Source: JANRKG01 sp033763635 (GTDB taxonomy: Bacteria; Cyanobacteriota; Cyanobacteriia; GCF-001939115). From it: a stretch of 12,310 nucleotides of DNA. Below the pieces are notes generated by a model. It ran no database searches. It was not told the origin of the DNA and saw nothing but the letters and a program-made list of their open reading frames with translations. Made by a program: the position numbers and the translations under genes. Location of the stretch: positions 1-12,310 of the forward strand of contig JANRKG010000153.1 in NCBI GenBank assembly GCA_033763635.1, read 5' to 3'. Shown piece by piece: positions 5,467-12,310 of this stretch; within the stretch, counting starts at the first letter, position 1; every line of letters starts with the position of its first letter.

Positions 5467-7920
5467 TTATCTCCGGTTGAATTGCGGGGGTTGCTCGGCC
5501 GGGGCAAGGGGGACATTTTCCGCAGGGGTTGGGGCATCCAGAGGGGGGGGACCGGATGGAGCGGGGGCAGCACTGGCACCCGATGGAGGCGACGGAGCAA
5601 CGGGAGGGACAGCGGGAGTTTCAGATTCCTGCTCGGCTCCTGATTGCACCGGACTGTAGACTTCCAGGGTAACAGAACGGGTCAGGGGTTCACCTGTTGG
5701 TAATTTCACGGTTAGGGCCAGGGTCGTACTGCTCTGGGGACTCAGGGGTAAGCTCATTTTTCCGGACAGGGGAACGTTGCCGGGGGCTGGAGTTAACTGC
5801 AACTGGGTTGTGCTGCTCCCCTGAACCCGCCAACTGACCTCAATCACGGGGGGGGTTTGCCCCGGTTGGAAGGGAATGAGCAGTTTCACGGGAGCTTCCC
5901 GCCCATTGATTTGAAAACTGAGGATTTTGGGGGTTTGGGGTTGGATTTTGACCACTTCTGTCGCGACGGGTTTGGCAGCGTTGTCGGGCTGTCCGGCGGC
6001 GATCGCCTTCAGTTCAAAGCGGTACTCTCCCACCGTTGCCAGACCTGTCGGAACGCTCCGGCAGATCAGGGTTTGTTCCAGCAAACAATAGGGCTGGAGG
6101 GCTTCCGGGAGTTGACCGATCTTGGAGAAGGTGTACCAGCGTTCTCCCACCAGTTTGCCATCCTTATCTCGCCCCACCAGATGCAACGCTGCGAGATCTC
6201 TGGGCATTGTCACGAGCCAATCCAACCGAATCCCATCGCGATCGACGACTGGAATGGCTTTTTCCGCCGGAGAGGGTGCGCCAGGGGATGCTTCCCGGTA
6301 GATCAAGGACTTGGCAACCAGGGCCGTTACCGTCGGCAAGGGTTTTGCCACGATCTCGACGGAGCTGGTTTTTGCTGCAATGGGGGCCGATCGCGGTCTG
6401 CGAGGAATGAGGGTCAACTCAAACACATACTTTCCCGGTTGAAAGGCATCACTGCGAATTTGACTGCAACTGAGTAAGGTTTTTTGCTGAGTACAGAAGG
6501 GTTGGAGGGCCGCAGGTAACTGACCATCCTGGAACTCGTAGGTGAGGGGTCCGCTCAACAGTTCCCCTTCAGGGCTATAGCCTGTGAGTCTCAAGGCTCG
6601 AATTTGCTGGGGATTTTCAATCTGCCAGCGGACACGGGCCATGTCACCATTGGCTTCAGAGTAGCGGCTGTCTTCTGCCGCGAATTCTACGACCCTGGCA
6701 GGGGTCGGGGGCCGCAAAAAATTCCACCAGATCAGGAAGGCCAGGGTGCCGATGATTCCCAACGCGAGCAGCGCCAGCAGCAGCAGTTGCCACCAGGGGC
6801 GGGGCATCCAGGTGACGTAGCCCTGATGGGTGTCGGGGATGACGGGATGACGATCGACATCTGTGAGATCTAACCGGAACCCATACACCTTGCCCCCTCC
6901 GAACCAGGGGCGGGTCCACCACCGCTGGGGCTGGGCCTCTAATGGAATCTGGGCGGTGCCCTGGGGTTCCAGGGTGACGGTTTCCCCAGGAAGGTAGTAA
7001 AGGCAGTCCTCTGGAGGCGCGAGGGATTTCAGGGCCAGATTCACCTGTCGGGGCGTGTTCCCCAGGTTCGCGAACTGTACCGTGAATTGGGCAGGGTCGT
7101 TGCGGACCTGATCCTGAATCACCTGCAACTGGGATTGCAGGGAATAAACGGGTTCGACCCGCAGGTACATTAAGGCCAGTAACCCCAGATCAGGGTCATT
7201 TTCCGACGCAAGCCGGAAGGTGGGCAGGTAGTTTCCGGCGAGGGGCAGGGGCGGGGCTTGCAGGAAGACTTGAATCGTCCCCCGATCGCCCGGATTTAGC
7301 CCCAAACTATCTTCAATCTGGATCAACCCCAGGTTGCTGTAGTTGCGTGGGTAATCCACTTTGACCGCCCAATCCTCTGGTAACCCGGTGCATTCAAGCC
7401 GGAAGCGATCGACCCGTTCAGAACGGTTCTCAACTACCAATTCCGCTACAACCGGAACCCCGGATTGCACCATCACCGGAGTATTGGGGGTCGTGAGGGG
7501 GCTGATGGCAAAGGTGGGGTCTTGGGTGGTTTCTGTGGTCTCTGGGGCGAGGATCTGGAGACGGCAGGGAGTCGGCGGAATGTAGTAGTCGCCGTAAGTG
7601 CCCTGGGGACGAACAACCACATCGTAATTCAACCACTGGGGCACCGCATCCCCTGGAATGCGAATACAGAAGGTCAATTCGCCACTTTTACCCCGGTTCA
7701 GGGCTAACCATTGCTCGGTCTGAAGGCACCATTGCTGAAGCAGGTCTGAAGGAGATTCGAGCCGCACCTGGATCACTGCATCCTGATCGCCCCGATTGAC
7801 CAGGGTAACCCCCAGGTAATGGTCAGAACCGGGCGTAATGCGATTGCGGTCCCAGGCCGACACAACGACCGTAAGGGGTGAAGTTGCAAGTTGCCCAGAA
7901 GGAGTTTCGTTCGCGTTCAT
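5467..7920 (-). CDS. Large Ig-like single-TM protein, CIS-locus associated
   Basis: An 817-residue protein from ATG 7920. Residues 1-370 are beta-rich, Ig-like or NEW3/CARDB-like domains (VTLVNRGDQDAVIQVRLESP, then VVENRSERVDRFRLECTGLP). One TM follows (about 374-399, LLLLALLALGIIGTLAFLIW). Residues 405 to about 770 hold three modules that each begin with a strand ending in Trp. The first two are clearly duplicated (about 440-505 and 575-640; GQLPAALQPFC versus GQLPEALQPYC, each with a second Cys after TL). The last 45 residues are Pro/Ala-rich. There is no signal peptide, so the TM is probably a signal anchor with the N-terminal Ig part in the cytoplasm. The start codon shares one base with the previous stop (TGATG), preceded by GGGAG; TTG 7947 is rejected. 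A structural or anchoring role in a contractile injection system is inferred from its operon. Confidence 0.75.
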   Translation of the reverse strand: MNANETPSGQLATSPLTVVVSAWDRNRITPGSDHYLGVTLVNRGDQDAVIQVRLESPSDLLQQWCLQTEQWLALNRGKSGELTFCIRIPGDAVPQWLNYDVVVRPQGTYGDYYIPPTPCRLQILAPETTETTQDPTFAISPLTTPNTPVMVQSGVPVVAELVVENRSERVDRFRLECTGLPEDWAVKVDYPRNYSNLGLIQIEDSLGLNPGDRGTIQVFLQAPPLPLAGNYLPTFRLASENDPDLGLLALMYLRVEPVYSLQSQLQVIQDQVRNDPAQFTVQFANLGNTPRQVNLALKSLAPPEDCLYYLPGETVTLEPQGTAQIPLEAQPQRWWTRPWFGGGKVYGFRLDLTDVDRHPVIPDTHQGYVTWMPRPWWQLLLLALLALGIIGTLAFLIWWNFLRPPTPARVVEFAAEDSRYSEANGDMARVRWQIENPQQIRALRLTGYSPEGELLSGPLTYEFQDGQLPAALQPFCTQQKTLLSCSQIRSDAFQPGKYVFELTLIPRRPRSAPIAAKTSSVEIVAKPLPTVTALVAKSLIYREASPGAPSPAEKAIPVVDRDGIRLDWLVTMPRDLAALHLVGRDKDGKLVGERWYTFSKIGQLPEALQPYCLLEQTLICRSVPTGLATVGEYRFELKAIAAGQPDNAAKPVATEVVKIQPQTPKILSFQINGREAPVKLLIPFQPGQTPPVIEVSWRVQGSSTTQLQLTPAPGNVPLSGKMSLPLSPQSSTTLALTVKLPTGEPLTRSVTLEVYSPVQSGAEQESETPAVPPVAPSPPSGASAAPAPSGPPPLDAPTPAENVPLAPAEQPPQFNRR

Positions 7921-10160
7921 CAACGATCTCCCGCCAGAACAGGACAAACATTCAGGGGGCGACGGTTACCTTCCAACTTCACAGAAAACAGCCGAACTTG
8001 CCCATCATTGCCGCCGCTTGTCACCCAGACGCGATCGTGGGTTTGCATCACATCCACGGCATTGAAGGGGATATTGAGACGGGCCAGTACCCGCCCTTCT
8101 GAAGCGTTGCTGCGACGGCTTCCCTGTTCATCCAGGGACCAGAGTTTAACCTGTCCATCATCCCCTGCACTTGCCATAAAACACCCATCTCCACTGAGGG
8201 CCACCGCTCGGATAGGGCTACCCCCATGAGCCAGCCAGGGGGGATCGATCGCCTCACATCGTCCCCCTTTTTCCAAACAGGCTTCCATGTCCCACAAACT
8301 GATCCGTCCCTGAGTATCGGAAATGGCAACCAGGGTCGGTTTTTGTTCAGCGGCACTCAGGCTCGAAACGTAGTCAGTGGACCCCCCAGAGGGATAGGGG
8401 AGGGACAGAAAAGCGCCTGACTTGCCCCCTTTTTTAGGGGTTTGGGTGACATCCACCAGCACTAAGCGGTTGTAACGACCCGCGACGGCTAATAAACTGT
8501 CGCTGTCTTCGACAAAGGCCATTGACTGAACTGCAAAGCCCACATCAAAGGCTTGTTGGGGGGGGTCTTGTAAGGCCGTGAGGCGGGTGATATCCCAGGG
8601 CAACACCAGGCCGCTCCCATGACCACTGTAGAGGGTGCGGGCATCTCGGCTGAAAACGAGGGCCAGTACGCGATCGTCCTGTTCGGCAAGGAGGCGCGAT
8701 CGTTGCCCCGTCAGGAGGTTGATCACCTGAACTTCCCCATTCTCAAAGCCCACTGCCACCTGATCATTCTCCACTGGACGGTACTGGACGACCCGCACCG
8801 CCTTATCGAACTTACCCAGCGGCCGTTGGGTTTGTAAGCGTCTGTTCTGGATCGGCCAGGTGCGAACGGTCTGGTCATCTGCCCCGCTCACCACTTCTCG
8901 CCCCTGCCCACTGAACTGCACCGAATTTACGGCACCTTGATGGCCTGATTCAGCCAGTAAAACCCATGTCAGGGCACCCAACCCCAGCGCCAGGAACAGG
9001 CCAAGCAATTGCTGCCAGAGAGGAATGATGGGGAATACCTGCACTTGAATGGTTTGGGTTTCATTCCGAACGGTGATGGGAGTTTCTGGAATCTGGGCCG
9101 TCACTTGAAAGCGCAGCAACCGTGCCCACCCCAACCAGCGCCGCCGCCGTTGGATTTCCAGTTGGGCATGGCTGGCTCCGGGGGGAAGGGGGATGGGTAG
9201 CTCCTTCAGGGTAATGCCCACAGGCCAGGTGGTCGGGTCTGTGCTACTTTCCACCGGGGGAAGCTCTTTTTGCCAGAACCAGGAACGGCGCTTGGGTTGT
9301 GTGTCCTGAACGGTAATTTGTACGGCAGGGGTAACGTTGCTCTGATTCGTAAATTGCAACGTAAAGCAGGCTGTTCCCTCCGGCAAATCTTCCCCCTCAC
9401 TTCCAAAGTTGGGAATAGTCTGTTCCAGGGGATCGCACTCAAAAATTAGACTTCCGGCTGGGAGAATGAAGAATTCCCCCAGGGCGGTTACGGTGGGAAA
9501 CGGTCCTGTGACTTCCAGGGCGAGGGGATATTTTTGGCTGGGAGCTTGACTGAGGGCAGGAATTTCACAGGTAAATGTGACCTTTTGCGGCTTTCCGACA
9601 TCCAGGGCGAGGGTTTGTTGCGTGCCCCTGGGAAACCAGGGTTCTGGCAAGCCTGTCAATCGCAGGGTGACGGTCATGGGGACGGACGTTGGATTGTGAA
9701 CTTCAGCCGCAATCAGTGCCCGATCGCCGGGACTGGCTTGCTGAAGAGGGTCCAGCAGACTCAGGCTGGGTGGTTGGCCCTGCACACCTTCCACCAGCAG
9801 CCGCAGATCCTCGCGATCGTACTGGTTTTCCAACTCACGGGAAGTGACTTCCACCGTCAGGTCGATCGCCCCCCGGAATTGGTCTGTGATGGGCGGCAAA
9901 TCGAACACCTCGATCTGAAAGTGGGTGCAATCCCCCGCCGGAATTTTGGAGGAGACGGAGGGAGCCAACCGATACCAGGGGCGGCGGGTCTTGAGAGCAA
10001 CGCCCGCCGCCAGGAGCCTGACCTGAAACGAGGCGAACCGATCGCTGTCGTTATAAACCGTTGCCTGGAAAATCACAGAGGCATGGCCAATCTTCAGCGT
10101 CTCCTGCTGACTGGATAACTCAAGTTTAATTTGTCGTTGCGCTATGACAGGCTCAACCAT
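7920..10160 (-). CDS. Ig-like / TM / seven-bladed WD40 protein, CIS-locus associated
   Basis: A 746-residue protein. Residues 1-375 are Ig-like beta domains (IKLELSSQQETLKIG, ATVYNDSDRFASFQVRLLAA, then VHNPTSVPMTVTLRLTGLP). One TM (about 379-400, QQLLGLFLALGLGALTWVLL) follows. Residues 404 to about 740 give seven WD-like blades: GHQGAVNSVQFSG...TVRTW, AVRVVQY, VLALVF, VQSMAF, a weaker YVSSLS...ISLWDM, IRAVALSGDG...VKLWSL, and FNAVDV...VRLFSV. Seven blades make a complete propeller, a scaffold for protein contacts. There is no signal peptide. The plan, with the TM near residue 380, mirrors the next gene. ATG 10160 is preferred over ATG 10181 because AAGGAG lies nine bases before it; the longer form would translate the ribosome binding site. 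It probably organises or anchors the injection machine in a membrane (inference). Confidence 0.8.
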   Translation of the reverse strand: MVEPVIAQRQIKLELSSQQETLKIGHASVIFQATVYNDSDRFASFQVRLLAAGVALKTRRPWYRLAPSVSSKIPAGDCTHFQIEVFDLPPITDQFRGAIDLTVEVTSRELENQYDREDLRLLVEGVQGQPPSLSLLDPLQQASPGDRALIAAEVHNPTSVPMTVTLRLTGLPEPWFPRGTQQTLALDVGKPQKVTFTCEIPALSQAPSQKYPLALEVTGPFPTVTALGEFFILPAGSLIFECDPLEQTIPNFGSEGEDLPEGTACFTLQFTNQSNVTPAVQITVQDTQPKRRSWFWQKELPPVESSTDPTTWPVGITLKELPIPLPPGASHAQLEIQRRRRWLGWARLLRFQVTAQIPETPITVRNETQTIQVQVFPIIPLWQQLLGLFLALGLGALTWVLLAESGHQGAVNSVQFSGQGREVVSGADDQTVRTWPIQNRRLQTQRPLGKFDKAVRVVQYRPVENDQVAVGFENGEVQVINLLTGQRSRLLAEQDDRVLALVFSRDARTLYSGHGSGLVLPWDITRLTALQDPPQQAFDVGFAVQSMAFVEDSDSLLAVAGRYNRLVLVDVTQTPKKGGKSGAFLSLPYPSGGSTDYVSSLSAAEQKPTLVAISDTQGRISLWDMEACLEKGGRCEAIDPPWLAHGGSPIRAVALSGDGCFMASAGDDGQVKLWSLDEQGSRRSNASEGRVLARLNIPFNAVDVMQTHDRVWVTSGGNDGQVRLFSVKLEGNRRPLNVCPVLAGDR

Positions 10161-10169
10161 TCCCTCACA

Positions 10170-10175
10170 CTCCTT
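10170..10175 (-). promoter_or_regulatory. Ribosome binding site fixing the WD40-gene start at 10160
   Basis: AAGGAG on the minus strand is nine bases before ATG 10160. The alternative ATG 10181 has no Shine-Dalgarno sequence and would add MPKECEG, whose codons are the site itself. Confidence 0.6.
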
Positions 10176-10220
10176 GGGCATTCGTGATAGGCAGACAACT
10201 AAAGGGGAAGTTCCCAGGAA

Positions 10221-11594
10221 TCAGAGGCGTTGAGTCCGCCGTTGCAGGGTATCCACCGAACCATTCGGACTGGCAGGGGGCGATTGCATCGATCGTGTCC
10301 ATTCCCACCACTGGGCGGCAAAATGCAGCAGATTCACCCCCCACTCCTGGGCAGAGCGCACCTCCTCACGGGAAAGGTTTTGAGCTGGGTCAGCCCCCCA
10401 ACACCGGGAGAGATCACCCACCATGAACACCAACCCTCCCCAATTCTTTAGCACAATGGGATAGTCCGGGCACTTGGGGAACTGACTGAATCGAAAGGGT
10501 TGGCACCGCAGGGGATGATCCGGTTCCAGGTCGCCAGAAGCCGTCAGGGGAAGGCCCAGGCGGGTCGCACCGATCGCCACTTGCTGTTCCAACTCTGCCA
10601 AACTGTGGATGATCGCCTGTTGATTGGCTTCAATCTCCTGCTTCAGTGGCTCCCCAATCTGCTCAAAGATCTCAGGATCTTTCTCTGCATCGACCAGCCC
10701 CGCCTCTAACTCCCGTTCCAGCATCAGCAAATCGTTCAGGCGAGCTTCGTGAAAATCCACGACCAGCAGTAGCACGCCTCCCGCTGCCATGTAGCGCTTC
10801 AAGGAATCCCAGGCAGGACCAGGCAGGTTCTGCCAGAGACCATAGGAGATGGAAAGCAGTTGACAATCCAGCGAAATATCCCGGTACAGGTCTCGCACTC
10901 CTACCGTTTGCACCGCTGGGTCTGCCTGAAGGAAGGGGGACAGGGCAGGGAGCGATCGGAGCAATCCTGTTACCCCTCGGGTTGCCTCCGGGTCTGGAGT
11001 CCCATCCCGCAGAATTTGCCCCACCTTTAACTGAAGGGCTGGATAGGGTTGGGGATAGGTCCGGCCGCGAAGGTCTAGTTGATTGAAGCCAGGAAAAAAG
11101 GGATTGGGGGGAACGTGAATCTGAGTCGCTCCGGCTTGCAGGAGAATGCGGCAAATTTCTACATCCTGGGGAGCGAGATGGAGTTTTTCGACAATCCGAA
11201 AGGTTTCCTGCACCAGTTCGGTATGGGGAGATTGGCGCAGGGTATCGGGGTCTACATAACTCACCGCCAGGTAAACCAGGAGGGTTTGTCCTTCTCCGGG
11301 TTCGGAGGCCAGCCGAAATTCTTCCGGTTGTTTCAGAACGATCGGGTTGCCTTCAATATCGATCGCCACGCCGGGTTGTATTTGCAGCAACCGCCCATCG
11401 GGTTGATCGGAAATAGGGGCCACCCCCAGCCCATAGACGATCCCCGGTTGGTAAAGGGCCTGATAGTGGAAGTTCTGGCGACGACGATGGTAGCTGTGGG
11501 CCTGGTGCCACCGCTCCGCATTGATGGATAGCCCATCCCGCGCTTGCAACCGCTCAAACACTTCTAAAGGGGGATAGCTCCGGAAATCAGGCAT
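10221..11594 (-). CDS. Tail/baseplate-like N-terminus with DUF4159-like C-terminus
   Basis: A 457-residue soluble protein starting MPDFRSYPPLEVFERLQARD. Residues 1-160 contain YQPGIVYGLGVAPI followed by LLQIQPGVAIDIEGNPIVL, a pattern (G-V-GL-V, then PG-A-D-G-I) that I associate with baseplate and fibre-attachment domains of phage-tail-like particles. Residues 200-285 (VGVRDLYRDI, then LKRYMAAGGVLLLVVD) and 355-432 (DHPLRC, GLVFMVGDLSRCWG, EEVRSAQEWGVNLLHFAAQW) resemble DUF4159, an amidotransferase-like Rossmann fold without an evident catalytic triad. A charged helix or coiled coil (about 284-345) separates them. ATG 11594 overlaps the upstream stop by 8 bp (ATGCCTGA) and follows GAGGAA; the longer frame to 11618 is rejected. 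It probably works beside the tail protein I product. The exact role is unknown. Confidence 0.7.
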   Translation of the reverse strand: MPDFRSYPPLEVFERLQARDGLSINAERWHQAHSYHRRRQNFHYQALYQPGIVYGLGVAPISDQPDGRLLQIQPGVAIDIEGNPIVLKQPEEFRLASEPGEGQTLLVYLAVSYVDPDTLRQSPHTELVQETFRIVEKLHLAPQDVEICRILLQAGATQIHVPPNPFFPGFNQLDLRGRTYPQPYPALQLKVGQILRDGTPDPEATRGVTGLLRSLPALSPFLQADPAVQTVGVRDLYRDISLDCQLLSISYGLWQNLPGPAWDSLKRYMAAGGVLLLVVDFHEARLNDLLMLERELEAGLVDAEKDPEIFEQIGEPLKQEIEANQQAIIHSLAELEQQVAIGATRLGLPLTASGDLEPDHPLRCQPFRFSQFPKCPDYPIVLKNWGGLVFMVGDLSRCWGADPAQNLSREEVRSAQEWGVNLLHFAAQWWEWTRSMQSPPASPNGSVDTLQRRTQRL

Positions 11595-12310
11595 GGATCG
11601 GTTCCTCGATCGGGACAATCTTTAACTCGTAGGTGCAGAAGGCTGGCTTTTCCTGTTCAATGATCGCATGGACTAGCCCTTCATCCAGAAACCGTCCGGC
11701 GGTCGGACAGAGCCTGACCGTGAAATGAAAGGGTTTACCATCCCCCAGCAGAGCCGCCGGACCCAGATCCGACTTACCCAACACAAGCCCCAAATCAAAA
11801 GCATCGTGGATCTGGATGGGTTGCTGATGGGAGGGGCGGGTGGGATCGCGCATGGGCAGACCTGTGTACAGGTGCAGGTAAAGTTGTAAGCCATGCCGGG
11901 TGCCTCGCCAGCGGTAGATCTCCATTGCCCGTCGAATGAGCGATCGTTGTTGGGAAATGCTCCAATTCGCTTCATTATGCCACCCGACCCACTGGGCTAA
12001 AAACGGCAACAACGCCTCTGGAGCGGTCAGGGGGTCCAGGTAAGCCCAGAGGGTTTGCAATGTTTGGACGGCGGGTTCAAAGGATTCTTCAAAAATTTTC
12101 AGAAATCGACCGATAAAGTCAATTTCTCGGTAAACGGCGGGTAAGAACTGAGGATAGAGGCTTCGGGGGCGTAAAAATACCTGAAAAGCGGCACTGGTTA
12201 ACAGTTCCCCCGGTTCTCCCGTATCCAGACGACGATGAACCCGCACATCGCCCCGATAGTCCAGGGTAAAAGCTTGTTCTGGGTTGAGGGTGTCGGTTGC
12301 TTCAAAGAAG
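11587..12310 (-). CDS. Phage tail protein I (gpI-like) of a contractile injection system, 5' end missing
   Basis: The frame is open to the right edge, so 240 residues are visible and the N-terminus is outside. GTG 12246 is not the start: the upstream codons read on sensibly (TLNPEQAFTLDYRGD). The visible part has an N-terminal beta stretch and then the tail protein I signature (PF09684/TIGR02242 type): LYPQFLPAVYREIDFIGRFL, FEESFEPAVQTLQTLWAYLD, TAPEALLPFLAQWVGW, RSLIRRAMEIYRWRGTRHGL and LYLHLYTGLPM. A beta-rich end is next, HFTVRLCPT then AIIEQEKPAFCTYELKIV. Related proteins form part of the baseplate wedge in P2-like phages and in injection systems such as PVC/Afp. It is therefore the best evidence that the operon belongs to a contractile injection system or tail-like particle. 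The stop codon overlaps the next start by 8 bp, indicating translational coupling. Confidence 0.88.
   Translation of the reverse strand, partial: FFEATDTLNPEQAFTLDYRGDVRVHRRLDTGEPGELLTSAAFQVFLRPRSLYPQFLPAVYREIDFIGRFLKIFEESFEPAVQTLQTLWAYLDPLTAPEALLPFLAQWVGWHNEANWSISQQRSLIRRAMEIYRWRGTRHGLQLYLHLYTGLPMRDPTRPSHQQPIQIHDAFDLGLVLGKSDLGPAALLGDGKPFHFTVRLCPTAGRFLDEGLVHAIIEQEKPAFCTYELKIVPIEEPIHA

Noticed and set aside
7921..7947. TTG start adding nine residues to the 817-residue Ig-like protein
   Set aside because: ATG 7920 overlaps the previous stop as TGATG and has GGGAG in front; the longer form has no such support.
9534..10118. 194-residue open frame on the plus strand, and similar long frames opposite the operon (for example 5857-6477 and 11079-11531)
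   Set aside because: They are antisense to genes with clear domains and follow from high GC at certain codon positions; the translations show no recognisable domain.
12244..12246. GTG as start of the tail protein I gene
   Set aside because: The frame stays open to the window edge and the 21 upstream codons read as ordinary protein, so the gene starts outside the window.

Overview
The window most likely comes from a filamentous (multicellular-type) cyanobacterium. The hexamer CGATCG, core of the HIP1 palindrome GCGATCGC, recurs dozens of times in genes and spacers, and the full octamer occurs at 5999-6006. Heptanucleotide STRR-type repeats (2356-2383) and several proteins that look like cyanobacterial-only families point the same way. 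No rRNA, tRNA, CRISPR array or transposase gene was recognised.

Left part (1-4757), a mosaic of small independent genes. On the minus strand at the left edge is the N-terminus of an exported GH74-type (xyloglucanase-like) protein. Then come a zinc-ribbon membrane protein (+, 808-1512), a CIA30-domain protein (-, 1596-2279), a Dam-type adenine methyltransferase relative with a destroyed catalytic motif (-, 2385-3224), two short genes (+, 3394-3636, probably DUF7219, and 3759-4082, unknown) and a secreted RlpA-like protein (+, 4234-4644). The divergent spacer at 3225-3393 is rich in structure: a 48-bp nested palindrome, 12-bp tandem repeats, and a small inverted repeat just upstream of a Shine-Dalgarno sequence. 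A 111-bp element with 10-bp terminal inverted repeats (4647-4757) closes this part.

Right part (4775-12310), one long minus-strand transcription unit read from right to left and entering from beyond the window: a phage tail protein I (gpI-like) baseplate protein, a protein with a tail/baseplate-like N-terminus and a DUF4159-like C-terminus, an Ig-like/one-TM/seven-bladed WD40 protein, an Ig-like/one-TM/three-module protein, and a two-TM protein ending in a ribosomal L7/L12 C-terminal-like domain. Three of the four junctions are tight: an 8-bp overlap, a 1-bp overlap and an 8-bp gap. The fourth gap is about 60 bp.

Interpretation: tail protein I together with large membrane-spanning partners suggests the distal end of a contractile injection system (CIS) locus, of the kind that is thylakoid-anchored in Anabaena. 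The two Ig-like membrane proteins share one plan, about 375 residues of N-terminal Ig-like domains, then one TM, then a roughly 350-420-residue distal domain. They are good candidates for the module that couples the baseplate to a membrane. That function is inference: sheath, tube, spike and ATPase genes are not in the window and should lie beyond its right edge.
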